Assembly: GCA_023262965.1 (NCBI GenBank)
Contig: JALQXX010000006.1
Coordinates: 1-56,718 of the forward strand
DNA from: Candidatus Marinamargulisbacteria bacterium
GTDB lineage: Bacteria; Margulisbacteria; Marinamargulisbacteria; UBA817
DNA: 56,718 nt
Reading direction: 5' to 3'
The notes beneath the pieces were generated by a model. That model saw only the letters and a list, made by a program, of their open reading frames with translations, was not told where the DNA came from and did no database searches. Position numbers and translations under genes: made by a program. How positions within the stretch are numbered: position 1 is the stretch's first letter; every line of letters starts with the position of its first letter. Below, piece after piece: positions 1-8,586 of this stretch.

Positions 1-63
1 TGTGTCAAAAATGCATTGCGAGATGCTTTCAAAACCGTTCAACATCGATTACCATTAAGGTAA
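1..63 (+). CDS. C-terminal end of an unidentified protein (left-edge partial)
   Basis: Frame 1 is open from the window edge for 20 codons and ends with TAA at 61-63. The stop overlaps the pyrB start as TAATG, the same junction type seen elsewhere here, so it is probably the upstream member of the pyrB operon. The tail is basic and amphipathic (ends LPLR). It is too short to assign a family. Confidence 0.5.
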   Translation, partial: CVKNALRDAFKTVQHRLPLR

Positions 64-971
64 TGACAAGTCGGTTGCAGGATTGCATTGGAATACGCTA
101 TTGGGATGCCCCAACACTTCGCGCGATTTTGGATCGAGCCAAGCGTATTCAATCCGGTGTAGAGACCCCGAATTTATCGCAAAAAATGATTGCCACCGTT
201 TTTTTTGAGCCATCAACACGCACCCGAATATCCTTCGAGGCGGCGATACGCAATTGTGGGGCGAGCCCCATCACGGTGGATGTTAATCACTGCTCATTAA
301 CCAAAGGGGAGACCCTTATGGACATGATGATGAATATTGCCGCCATGGGCATTCATGGTATTGTTATTCGGCATTCTCAGGGAGGCATTCCGCATTTTGT
401 TGCGCAGTGGTTGTCGATTCCGGTTATTAATGCGGGTGATGGCTACCACGAGCATCCAACCCAAGGGCTTTTGGATGTGGCGACCCTAGAAGCGTCGTTA
501 GGGGATTTGTCGGGCAAGCACATTTTATTATTGGGCGATATTGCGCATTCTCGCGTAGCCAAATCGGCTATTTGGGCATTGCGACTTTTGGGGGCCCGGG
601 TATCGGTTTGTGGCCCTCCCAATTTGGTACCTCCTGTGCTGGCCACATTGGGTGTTGACATGCATTCGGACTTGGATGCCGTTTTGCCAACGGTGGATGC
701 GGTCAATGTGTTGCGGATTCAATTTGAGCGGCAGCAGGCCATTTCGGTGCCATCGGTTGCGGCATACAATCAGCAATATGGTATGACATACGCGCGCCAG
801 GCCATGATGCCTGATCATGCGATAATTTTGCATCCCGGTCCCATTAATCGGGATGTTGAATTGGATTCTCGTGTAGCCGATGGCCATAAAAATGCGATTC
901 TTAAACAGGTGCGAACGGGCGTGTTTGTTCGCATGGCGGTATTGGCGGAATTATTGGAGGCGCATGCATGA
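63..971 (+). CDS. pyrB: aspartate carbamoyltransferase catalytic subunit
   Basis: This enzyme joins carbamoyl phosphate and aspartate to form N-carbamoyl-aspartate, the committed step of pyrimidine synthesis. At 302 aa it is normal for the family. The carbamoyl-phosphate loop FEPSTRTR (about residues 48-55), the lysine in TKGET, HPTQGLLD, the arginine in GDIAHSR and the C-terminal HPGPINR motif are all present, so it should be active. The start overlaps the preceding stop (TAATG). The end overlaps the next gene as ATGA at 968-971. No pyrI regulatory subunit is adjacent. The partner is a degenerate dihydroorotase, the arrangement known from Pseudomonas-type PyrB-PyrC' complexes. Confidence 0.97.
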   Translation: MTSRLQDCIGIRYWDAPTLRAILDRAKRIQSGVETPNLSQKMIATVFFEPSTRTRISFEAAIRNCGASPITVDVNHCSLTKGETLMDMMMNIAAMGIHGIVIRHSQGGIPHFVAQWLSIPVINAGDGYHEHPTQGLLDVATLEASLGDLSGKHILLLGDIAHSRVAKSAIWALRLLGARVSVCGPPNLVPPVLATLGVDMHSDLDAVLPTVDAVNVLRIQFERQQAISVPSVAAYNQQYGMTYARQAMMPDHAIILHPGPINRDVELDSRVADGHKNAILKQVRTGVFVRMAVLAELLEAHA

Positions 972-2182
972 CAACGGTTATTCTCAATGGCAAATGCGTA
1001 TCGGCAACCGGACAGGTCGCCATCCAAAATATGGTGGTGCAAAACGGCAAAATAACCGGTTTGGGGTATATTCCCGATGAAGATGAGGCATCAATTACCC
1101 AAATCAACCTTGAAAAACACCTGATTTTACCCGCAACCAGTGATTTTTTGCGGGCACCGGAACGACACGCCGCTACAGAGGCAATCGCAGCCGCCCATCA
1201 AGCGGGTATTCGATACCCGATTCTGATTCCCAATGATCAGACCACCGTATTCGATACCCCAGCGGATATTCAGGCCTATGCACGGTGTGTACCAGATACC
1301 CCCGTAATGGCATCGGTATCACGGGGGAATGGCGTGACCCATTTGAGTGAACTGGCCACCCTGAAAGCGGCCGGTGCTGCGGGATTTTATATTGGGCGTA
1401 TTCACGAAAATGAGGGCTTATTGGCCCAGGCACTCATGTGGCTCAATACCGTGCAATTGCCCATTATTGTGGGGCCATTAACCTGTTTTGATCGGGATGC
1501 GACCCATCTGAATGAAGGGATCGTTTCGTTTGAGATTGGGGTAAAAGGGGAATTGGTGGTGGATGAATGGCGTCGTGTTCAAACCATTCTAACCCTTATG
1601 GCGCATTATTGCCCCAAAATTCCCGTGCATTTTTTAGCGATTTCATCCCCCCAAGCGTTGGCCAGTATTCATCGAGCGAAGGCCCAGAATCCGGGTATTA
1701 CGGTGGGGGTATCCCCCGTTCATATGATCGCAACAGATGCGGCTCTTGTGGATTATAATCCGGCATTTAAGTTCAATCCCCCGCTCCGATCCGCGCATGA
1801 ACGCGACGGTCTTTTTGAGGCCCTTAAAACGGGCATGGTGGATCATCTTCCCTCGTTGCATGCCTTTAGTCCCCTCCACAAGCAGCCCGTTCCATTTATA
1901 GAGGCCCCTATGACAACACAAACCGTATCGGTGTACTATGCGCTGGTTGGGCATGTGTTGTTGGCGGCGGGTCTTGGAATGGATCAATGGGCGTCGTTGG
2001 TAGGGGCGCCTTCAGCATGGCGTCACGGGCATCAAACAACCATTGGATTGAATCGCCCCGCCACATTTTTGGCACTGCCGACTGTATCGCCGGGAATCAC
2101 CAACCAGATGATATGGGACACCTTTGCCTGGCAGGGGCATGCTGTTCAACCGGTATCGATTCAAAAAGGAATGCGTGTATGA
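968..2182 (+). CDS. pyrC': dihydroorotase-like protein, probably non-catalytic (PyrC')
   Basis: The 404-aa length, the placement directly after pyrB and the overall fold signatures (for example the NPPLRS segment before the barrel end) mark a type I dihydroorotase homologue. The metal ligands are missing. The usual HxHxR motif after the LILPA stretch reads SDFLRAP. The MPNT motif reads IPNDQT. The late TDHAPH motif that supplies the catalytic Asp reads LPSLHAF. This protein should not cyclise carbamoyl-aspartate. In Pseudomonas a similar inactive PyrC' is needed to assemble active PyrB, and I infer the same role here. A true dihydroorotase should then lie outside the window. It overlaps pyrB and dnaX by ATGA. 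Confidence 0.85.
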   Translation: MTTVILNGKCVSATGQVAIQNMVVQNGKITGLGYIPDEDEASITQINLEKHLILPATSDFLRAPERHAATEAIAAAHQAGIRYPILIPNDQTTVFDTPADIQAYARCVPDTPVMASVSRGNGVTHLSELATLKAAGAAGFYIGRIHENEGLLAQALMWLNTVQLPIIVGPLTCFDRDATHLNEGIVSFEIGVKGELVVDEWRRVQTILTLMAHYCPKIPVHFLAISSPQALASIHRAKAQNPGITVGVSPVHMIATDAALVDYNPAFKFNPPLRSAHERDGLFEALKTGMVDHLPSLHAFSPLHKQPVPFIEAPMTTQTVSVYYALVGHVLLAAGLGMDQWASLVGAPSAWRHGHQTTIGLNRPATFLALPTVSPGITNQMIWDTFAWQGHAVQPVSIQKGMRV

Positions 2183-3963
2183 GCTATCACACCCTGTATC
2201 GTAAGTATCGATCCATGGATTTAACCGAGCTAAAAGGCCAGTCGCACATTATTAAAACCATAACAAATGCGCTGGCGAACAATCGATTGGCTCATGCGTA
2301 TATTTTTTCGGGCCCACGGGGAACCGGCAAGACATCCACGGCGCGCATTTTGGCAAAAATGGTAAATGCAACGCAGGATGATATGGCCAATTGCCCCATA
2401 TGCCAAAAAATTGCTGCCGGAACCTGTATCGATGTGATTGAAATGGATGCGGCATCCCACACGGGGGTGGACACCATTCGTCAGTTAATTGATCAAATTC
2501 AATTTTTGCCAGTGGAGGCATCGCGGAAGGTGTTTATTATCGACGAGGTTCACATGTTATCGGCGGGGGCCTTTAATGCGTTGCTCAAAACATTGGAGGA
2601 GCCGCCTGCGCATGCCCTGTTTGTGTTGGCAACAACGGCGTTGCATAAAATTCCCGCAACCATTCAATCACGGGCCCAGGTGTTGCATTTTCGGTTATTA
2701 ACCCCTCAGCAAATTACCGATCATCTGGCCCATATTGTGGCGGCCGAAGGGGCTACAATTGATGCAGGTGCCCTGCAAAAAATTGCCACCGTTGCCAATG
2801 GCGGCATGCGGGATGCCTTATCGTTGTTGGACCAAGTGATGAGTATGGCCACCGATAAGGCCATTACGGCGGCCGATGTGTCGTTGGTATTGGGCACGGC
2901 TAATTATGATGAATTAAACCAATTTATAGCGACCTGTTTAGACAATAATCCGCAGGCATTTTCGTATTTACGGGACTTGCTTGATGCGGGATCCGACATT
3001 TTTCAATTGTATGCCGATTGTGTGGACGTGTTATACCAGCGGTTGGTGGGGAATACGGCAAATGTGGAAATGGTATCGTGGTTAGCCTGGTTCATTGATG
3101 AGTTGTCGCGCTTGAAAATGGGCGCATTACCGCAATTGTCCGCGCAAGTGGCCCTTTACAAACGATTGCAGGAGGGGGGGGTGGCGGGTTCAACCCCGGC
3201 TGTGTCACCCGCAATGACGGCGCCACCCACACCATTACCTGCGTATGATGCCTCACCAGTGAGGACTGCATCCCCCGTGCATTCCGTACCAGTGCGTACT
3301 GTGAACCCTGTGGCTATGCCCGCACCGCAACCCGCGGCGTCTAGCAAAAATGACTCGGTGCCGGTGCCCCCATCCTCATTGTCCCATACAAAAGAAACCA
3401 CGCCCCCGCCAAAAACCGCTCCTTCCGCCCCAAAGCCGTCGCTTGTATCGGCTGTGGATCACAATGCCATGCAGCAGATTATTGCCCAAGTGGGTGGGGA
3501 ATTCCCGCTTTTAAAGCCCATTATTACCGATGCGACTTTAATGGTTCAGGGGCATTATCTTTGCTTGGTTATTGAGCCAACCTATCATTTTTTTCAAAAA
3601 AAACTGCGTGAAGATGGGTTTAAACACCGATTTTTAACCCGATACAACGCCATTCACAACACCGCATTATCGGATTGGGTTGTGGTAACGGATGTTAATG
3701 AGGTGTATGCATTGCCAGTAGCATCTACGGCAGCTACTCAGGCACCAGCATCCACGGAGGTCACCGATACGCTGCAAACGCCAATGCCGCCATCAAGCAT
3801 ACCGTTGTCCACCGAATCGGACCCCGCCGTACCGGCTCTGTCAGCAACTGAATCCGCGGGCCCGCCCCCGGTACCGGCAGTCACTACGGAAAACCCATCC
3901 CCGCCATCGTGCAAAACAGTCAATCAAATTGTTGAAATGTTTGAAGGTCACGTAATACAATAA
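2179..3963 (+). CDS. dnaX: DNA polymerase III gamma/tau subunit
   Basis: This is the clamp-loader ATPase of the replicative polymerase, 594 aa. The ATG at 2179 overlaps the pyrC' stop and begins MSYHTLYRKYR, the classic DnaX start. The Walker A motif is GPRGTGKTS, Walker B is IDEVHML, and LLKTLEEPP follows. After about residue 330 comes a long Pro/Thr/Val-rich linker, then a small tau-like domain and a second Pro-rich tail. The zinc module is degraded. The usual LNC and PCGxCxxC cysteines are reduced to a single CPIC, leaving two of four ligands. An A8 run at 3596-3603 lies late in the gene and is not an obvious gamma frameshift site. The order dnaX-ybaB-recR is widely conserved. Confidence 0.96.
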   Translation: MSYHTLYRKYRSMDLTELKGQSHIIKTITNALANNRLAHAYIFSGPRGTGKTSTARILAKMVNATQDDMANCPICQKIAAGTCIDVIEMDAASHTGVDTIRQLIDQIQFLPVEASRKVFIIDEVHMLSAGAFNALLKTLEEPPAHALFVLATTALHKIPATIQSRAQVLHFRLLTPQQITDHLAHIVAAEGATIDAGALQKIATVANGGMRDALSLLDQVMSMATDKAITAADVSLVLGTANYDELNQFIATCLDNNPQAFSYLRDLLDAGSDIFQLYADCVDVLYQRLVGNTANVEMVSWLAWFIDELSRLKMGALPQLSAQVALYKRLQEGGVAGSTPAVSPAMTAPPTPLPAYDASPVRTASPVHSVPVRTVNPVAMPAPQPAASSKNDSVPVPPSSLSHTKETTPPPKTAPSAPKPSLVSAVDHNAMQQIIAQVGGEFPLLKPIITDATLMVQGHYLCLVIEPTYHFFQKKLREDGFKHRFLTRYNAIHNTALSDWVVVTDVNEVYALPVASTAATQAPASTEVTDTLQTPMPPSSIPLSTESDPAVPALSATESAGPPPVPAVTTENPSPPSCKTVNQIVEMFEGHVIQ

Positions 3964-3987
3964 GGTCATGCGAAAGGAGTTATGCAT

Positions 3988-4302
3988 ATGTTAGAAAAGT
4001 TTAAAAATATGGGTAAGGCATTAAAAGATGCTCAAAATATGAAGGGGATGATGGAGAAAGTTCAAAAAGAGCTGGAGGCCACGGTTATTCCTGTGAGCGA
4101 GTTAAACGGTAAAATCAAAATTGAAATAACGGGGGAGTTGCGGGTTAATAAGTTCGAGATTGATCCCTCATTATTGTCACCCGATCAAAAAAAGACGCTG
4201 GAAAAAGCGGTGCGTGATGCGTTTAGCAAAGGCATTAAAGAGGCCAAAGACTTGGCAACCACCAAATTACAATCGGTAACGGGTGGTTTGTTCGGCGGCT
4301 AG
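3988..4302 (+). CDS. ybaB: YbaB/EbfC family nucleoid-associated protein
   Basis: A small DNA-binding protein of 104 aa, common between dnaX and recR. It begins MLEKFKNMGK and has the family's helical N-terminus, a central GKIKIEITGEL strand region and the DPSLL segment. Two ATG codons lie six bases apart. AAAGGAG at 3973-3979 is 8 bases from the ATG at 3988 but only 2 from the one at 3982, so I choose 3988. The likely role is nucleoid organisation or recombination support. The exact function of the family is unsettled. Confidence 0.92.
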   Translation: MLEKFKNMGKALKDAQNMKGMMEKVQKELEATVIPVSELNGKIKIEITGELRVNKFEIDPSLLSPDQKKTLEKAVRDAFSKGIKEAKDLATTKLQSVTGGLFGG

Positions 4303-4314
4303 TTGGTATAGCGG

Positions 4315-4926
4315 TTGACATCCGGTTTATCGTCTCAAACGTTTCCGTTGGATGAGCTTATTGGTCATTTCTCGATGTTCAAAGGCGTCGGTCGTAAAAC
4401 GGCTCAGCGCATGGCATTGGAAACGATTTTGTTGTCACCGGAGCGGGTGAACCAATTTGCGGCGTCACTGACGCATACACGAACCCATATCCGGTTTTGT
4501 AAAGCCTGTTTTTATTTGACATGGGGGGATTATTGTCACATTTGCAAAGACACACGTCGGCAGCGGTCGGTTATTTGTGTGGTATCGGAGCCAAAAGATG
4601 TATTAAACATTGATCAAACGGGTCATTTTGATGGGTTGTTCCATGTTTTGGGAGGGGTTATTTCGCCTTTGGATGGCATTTACCCTGAAATGTTGCGATT
4701 TAAGGAATTGCGGGATCGGATTGTGGCCACAGGGGTACGGGACGTCATTTTGGCGTTAAATCCTACGGTGGAAGGGGATACGACGGTGTTGTACTTGAAA
4801 GAGTATTTATCGGGTGTGGGGGTGTCGCTTTACCAATTGGCGCAAGGCATTCCAATTGGGGCGGATTTGGGGTATTTGGATGAGGTTACCATCGATAAAG
4901 CCTTTGAAGGGAAACGATTATTATGA
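4315..4926 (+). CDS. recR: recombination mediator RecR
   Basis: RecR works with RecO and RecF to load RecA at gaps. At 203 aa it is normal length. Order of parts: a helix-hairpin-helix FKGVGRKTAQR, a four-Cys zinc motif beginning CKAC with a second pair CHIC, and a Toprim domain beginning ICVVSEP. The start is TTG at 4315. No better ATG or GTG precedes the conserved LDELI segment, and no strong SD is visible. It ends with TGA overlapping the next ATG (ATGA at 4923-4926). Confidence 0.95.
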   Translation: MTSGLSSQTFPLDELIGHFSMFKGVGRKTAQRMALETILLSPERVNQFAASLTHTRTHIRFCKACFYLTWGDYCHICKDTRRQRSVICVVSEPKDVLNIDQTGHFDGLFHVLGGVISPLDGIYPEMLRFKELRDRIVATGVRDVILALNPTVEGDTTVLYLKEYLSGVGVSLYQLAQGIPIGADLGYLDEVTIDKAFEGKRLL

Positions 4927-6482
4927 CACGTGAACAGATTATTCATTTTGATGAGGACGTCAATCGATTGTTGGATGTATTGCCGGATGCCATTCAGGCG
5001 CATCTGCGCGCCCATCCGTTATTGACCACATTGTATGAGGTGGTGATGGATGTGGGGCATCCACCATCCATTCGATTTGACAGTGAGCAGGTGCGGTTGC
5101 GGGATTTTGCGGATGTGAATTTTTCGGATATTGCCCATGTTGTGCAGCGAATTGGGGCTTTTAATTCCGACAATCGAGCGGGGATTGAGCGCACATTGCA
5201 TCGCATATCGGCCATACGAAATCGTCAGGAGGCCATTTTAGGCTTATCGATTCGTGTGGGGCGCGCGGTTATTGGGGCGATTACCTTAATTGAAGACCTA
5301 ATAAAAGAGGGGAAGAACATTTTGATATTGGGGCCTCCGGGTGTGGGAAAAACCACGAAGTTGCGTGAGGCCGCACGGTATTTATCAACAGATCTTGATA
5401 AGCGGGTGATGGTTATTGATACCTCTAATGAGATTGGGGGCGAGGGGGACATTCCGCATCCGGGCATTGGGTATGCGCGGCGGATGCAGGTGAAATCGCC
5501 GGAGTTGCAAGATAGGGTCATGATTGAAGCGGTGGAAAATCACACCCCGCAGGTGATTGTTGTGGATGAGATTGGCACGGAATTGGAGTCCAAGGCGGCG
5601 CGAACCATTGCGGAGCGTGGGGTGCAATTGATTGGAACGGCCCATGGGGACGATTTCATTAATGTATTGCGCAATCCCACGTTATCGGATTTATTGGGAG
5701 GTATTCAGCCGGTTGTGTTGGGGGATGAGGAGGCCAAAATGCGTGGGACGCAAAAAACCGTTTTGGAGCGAAAGTCCCCGCCGACCTTTGATTTTATTGT
5801 GGAGATTAAGCATCGCCATGCGGTGGCGGTCTATAAAGATGTGTCCAAGGTGGTGGATTTGTATTTACGGGGTGAGGAGTATCAGCCCGAGATGCGGCAA
5901 ATGGATCAGGGTGAAATCATTAAACAAGATGCGGTCATTCATTGGTCGGACCAATTTGACACGGATGTGGTGTATTCGCCGGACGCCTTAACGGCGATAT
6001 TTCCCTTTGCGGTGAATACCGATCGAATATACGCCGTGATTCAGCAATTGGGTGTGGCGGCAACGGTGGCGCAAACCATTGCGGATGCGGATATTTTATT
6101 GACCACGCAGTCCCAAATCAAAACCAACCAAAAAGTAAAGCAGCTGTTGAAAGGGCATCGATTGCCGGTTCATGTGATTCCCTCCAATTCTCAGCAGCAC
6201 ATTCAGGAATTTTTGCGGGATTATTTTCGGTTGGACCAATCGGATGACGCCATTCAAGCGGATGTATCCAGTGAAATTCACGCCATATGCGATCGGGTGA
6301 TTGCGGAGGGGCGTGCCTTTGATGCGTCGCCACGGCATTCGTTTCATCGGCGGATTCAGCATCGGATTGCGGGTGAGCGGCAGTTATCATCATTAAGTAT
6401 TGGGGAAGAGCCCAATCGACGTGTTCGGGTGTACCCCAACATTGCCAACAGTGTGAATAAGCGGTATGTTCATCACCTTTGA
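4923..6482 (+). CDS. R3H-domain AAA ATPase (Ycf45/SpoIIIAA-like)
   Basis: A 519-aa protein with an N-terminal helical region, an ATPase core (Walker A GPPGVGKTTK near residue 140, Walker B VIVVDEIG) and a C-terminal R3H nucleic-acid-binding domain around residues 455-515. This architecture matches the Ycf45/R3H nucleic-acid-binding family of cyanobacteria and other bacteria, whose ATPase resembles SpoIIIAA. The cellular role is unknown. Location between recR and tmk suggests housekeeping nucleic-acid metabolism. Its last 17 bases overlap tmk. Confidence 0.85.
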   Translation: MTREQIIHFDEDVNRLLDVLPDAIQAHLRAHPLLTTLYEVVMDVGHPPSIRFDSEQVRLRDFADVNFSDIAHVVQRIGAFNSDNRAGIERTLHRISAIRNRQEAILGLSIRVGRAVIGAITLIEDLIKEGKNILILGPPGVGKTTKLREAARYLSTDLDKRVMVIDTSNEIGGEGDIPHPGIGYARRMQVKSPELQDRVMIEAVENHTPQVIVVDEIGTELESKAARTIAERGVQLIGTAHGDDFINVLRNPTLSDLLGGIQPVVLGDEEAKMRGTQKTVLERKSPPTFDFIVEIKHRHAVAVYKDVSKVVDLYLRGEEYQPEMRQMDQGEIIKQDAVIHWSDQFDTDVVYSPDALTAIFPFAVNTDRIYAVIQQLGVAATVAQTIADADILLTTQSQIKTNQKVKQLLKGHRLPVHVIPSNSQQHIQEFLRDYFRLDQSDDAIQADVSSEIHAICDRVIAEGRAFDASPRHSFHRRIQHRIAGERQLSSLSIGEEPNRRVRVYPNIANSVNKRYVHHL

Positions 6483-7080
6483 GGGCATTGAGGGATCGGG
6501 TAAATCCACGCAACGTCAATTATTATCGGATTATTTAACCCGTCAAGGCATTGACCATGTATTGACACAAGAGCCGGGTGGCACGGAGTTGGGGGTTCAT
6601 TTGCGTCAGCTATCGCGTGATTCCCGGTTAACCACCAACCGATCGGAGCTGTTTTTATTTGCGGCGGACCGAACGGAGCATGTGCATCAGGTGATTGCGC
6701 CGGCGATTGCGGCAGGGCGATGGGTGATTTGCGATCGGTACATTGATTCGACATACGCCTACCAGTACGGGGGTCGTCAGCATTCGGAGTCGGATATTCG
6801 GGCGATCATTGAATTAACACAGGCTGTTGAGCCGGACCTGACATTTTTTTTAGATGTCAGTGTGGATGAAGGGTTGCGTCGAGCCTCAAAACGGGGGGCA
6901 TTGGATCGATTTGAGCATGAGACCCATGATTTTCATGAGCGTGTTCGAAGGGCGTATCGAGCCTGTGTGCACATGCACGCGCATCGCTTTATTGCGATTG
7001 ATGCGGAAAACCGATCCCCGGACACAATTTTTACAGATATTAAGCAGCATATTTTAGAACGAAAGGCAGGTTGTATATGA
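6466..7080 (+). CDS. tmk: thymidylate kinase
   Basis: Phosphorylates dTMP to dTDP. The protein is 204 aa, normal size. The P-loop GIEGSGKST is at the N-terminus and begins FITFEG. The DR(Y)xDSTxAYQ segment and QEPGGT (the DRX/dTMP-binding region) are present. The start lies inside the 3' end of the R3H gene with no SD, suggesting translational coupling. The TGA overlaps the dapB ATG. Confidence 0.96.
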   Translation: MFITFEGIEGSGKSTQRQLLSDYLTRQGIDHVLTQEPGGTELGVHLRQLSRDSRLTTNRSELFLFAADRTEHVHQVIAPAIAAGRWVICDRYIDSTYAYQYGGRQHSESDIRAIIELTQAVEPDLTFFLDVSVDEGLRRASKRGALDRFEHETHDFHERVRRAYRACVHMHAHRFIAIDAENRSPDTIFTDIKQHILERKAGCI

Positions 7081-7820
7081 TTCGGGTTATTGTAAATGGG
7101 GCAAAGGGAAACATGGGGCGCACAACGGTTCAGGCCATATCGGATGACCCGGGATTAACGTGTGTGGCGTCTTGTGATGTGGACACGCCGTTGGCAGCAG
7201 CGATGGCGCACACATCGCCACAGGTGGTGGTGGACTTCACGCGCCCGGAGGGGGTGTTTGAGAACGCAAAAACGGTATTGCGAGCGGGTGTTGCGGCGGT
7301 GATTGGCACAACGGGCTTATCGCAAGACGAATTGAGGCAATTGGATGCGTTGGCCCGTGAGCAGGGCACAGGGATTGCGGTATGCCCCAATTTTGCCATT
7401 GGGGCCATACTCATGATGCAATTTGCGGCAAAAGCGGCACGCTACATGGATACGGTAGAGATTATTGAGTATCATCACCCCCAAAAAGCGGATGCGCCAT
7501 CGGGCACGGCGATTAAAACGGTGGATATGATGATGGCATCGCATCCACGGGTGAATGCGGATGCGATGGGGTTGCAACAAACGGAGCGGATTGCGGGGAG
7601 CAAGGGCGGGTATTATCACAATGTGCCCATTCATTCGGTGCGATTAAACGGGTATTTGGCTTCGCAGGATGTGATTTTTGGGGCGGCGGGTCAGCGATTG
7701 GTGATTCGACACGATAGTCTGGATCGCAGCAGCTTTATGCCGGGTGTATGTTTGGCGATTAAAAAGGTGCTGTCGGTTCGGGGTCTTGTGTATGGTTTGG
7801 AGCATTTTATAGACGATTAA
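7077..7820 (+). CDS. dapB: 4-hydroxy-tetrahydrodipicolinate reductase
   Basis: NAD(P)H-dependent step of the diaminopimelate/lysine pathway, so it feeds peptidoglycan and lysine. The 247-aa protein has an N-terminal Rossmann motif (NGAKGNMGR) and the catalytic EYHHPQKADAPSGTA region. The ATG at 7077 is preferred over the TTG two codons upstream because AAGGCAGG at 7063-7070 is 6 bases away and it makes the usual ATGA overlap with tmk. Confidence 0.95.
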   Translation: MIRVIVNGAKGNMGRTTVQAISDDPGLTCVASCDVDTPLAAAMAHTSPQVVVDFTRPEGVFENAKTVLRAGVAAVIGTTGLSQDELRQLDALAREQGTGIAVCPNFAIGAILMMQFAAKAARYMDTVEIIEYHHPQKADAPSGTAIKTVDMMMASHPRVNADAMGLQQTERIAGSKGGYYHNVPIHSVRLNGYLASQDVIFGAAGQRLVIRHDSLDRSSFMPGVCLAIKKVLSVRGLVYGLEHFIDD

Positions 7821-7871
7821 CGCGTTTTTTTGTACTGTATTTAGCAATTAATAAATACAGAGGAGAGAGTC

Positions 7872-8484
7872 ATGATTAATCAATGCCGTTGTTGGGGGAT
7901 GCCAGCCATTGAGGTGAAAATGAATCGAAGTTACCAAGTACGGTGACGAATCGGGTTGTTGAACCGGTTAGGGATTGCGGTGTTTCGTTAAGCAATTCGA
8001 CTGTGGGGGAGGCTATTGGGAATGAATCACAATCACGGGAATCATCATCGGACACGTCAGATGCGGAGGGTCTATAGAGGAGGATATTGTGGATCAGATA
8101 CGGTTATTAAAAAATGGGAGTGATGCGGTTAAAGAACGTGCCGCGGCGGTAGCCTTGAGGAATCTGGCTGCCAACCACACAAACAACCAAGCAATGATTG
8201 GCGATTCAAACGGCATTCCTCCACTACTAAATCTGCTGCAAACAGGCACAACCGATGACCAAAAAATCCGAGCTGCATGAGCACTAAACGAATTGTCGCA
8301 GCATCCAAATAACCGTTCAAAAATCATCAATTCCGGCGGCATTTCGATATTAGAACATGCGCGTGACACAACGACATCCCCAACAAAAGCTCACGCGGAA
8401 GACATTTTAAAAATTTTAAATAAAGAGTCGCGTGCTAAAAAAACCCTAAACTATGTAGCCAAACGGTTGAATATAAAAAAATAG
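7872..8484 (+). pseudogene. broken armadillo-repeat protein gene (two frameshifts and one nonsense codon)
   Basis: An ATG at 7872 follows GAGGAGAGAG (SD) and opens a Cys-containing N-terminus (MINQCRCWG), but the frame stops at 7944-7946. Adding one A to the A4 run at 7917-7920 joins it to a Ser-rich linker in the next frame, which stops at 8073-8075. Adding one G to the G3 run at 8068-8070 joins that to the armadillo frame (EEDIVDQIRLLKNG...). That frame holds about two ARM repeats and is interrupted by TGA at 8278-8280, between RAA and ALNEL, exactly where ARM repeats often carry Trp (TGG). It then runs to TAG at 8482-8484. The repaired protein would be roughly 200 aa. ARM repeats mediate protein-protein contacts. 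The two 1-base losses in homopolymers could also be sequencing errors. The nonsense codon is less easily explained that way. Confidence 0.75.
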
Positions 8485-8546
8485 ACCAAAAAAACAGTCG
8501 CGAAAAGCGGCGGCACCCCGTCCCCTAAAATGCCCCCATCCAGGTA

Positions 8547-8575
8547 TTGATCCCCCCTGTTTTTTTTTGTATGCT
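8547..8575 (+). promoter_or_regulatory. predicted sigma70 promoter of rrf2-suf operon
   Basis: TTGATC at 8547-8552 and TATGCT at 8570-8575 are separated by 17 bases. The expected start of transcription is near 8582, just before the ATG at 8587. Confidence 0.55.
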
Positions 8576-8586
8576 AAATGCAGATT

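Noticed and set aside
3596-3603. A8 run in dnaX as a programmed frameshift making gamma
   Set aside because: It lies near the C-terminal end, after the linker rather than at the usual gamma boundary, and I see no strong stimulatory hairpin or SD.
8278-8280. TGA recoded as tryptophan across the genome
   Set aside because: TGA ends pyrC', recR, tmk, sufD, sufS, astD and others at positions consistent with family lengths, and Trp is encoded by TGG throughout.
8498-8516. Small hairpin GTCGC/GCGGC after the ARM gene as a terminator
   Set aside because: It is only five pairs, includes a G-T, and has no following T-tract.
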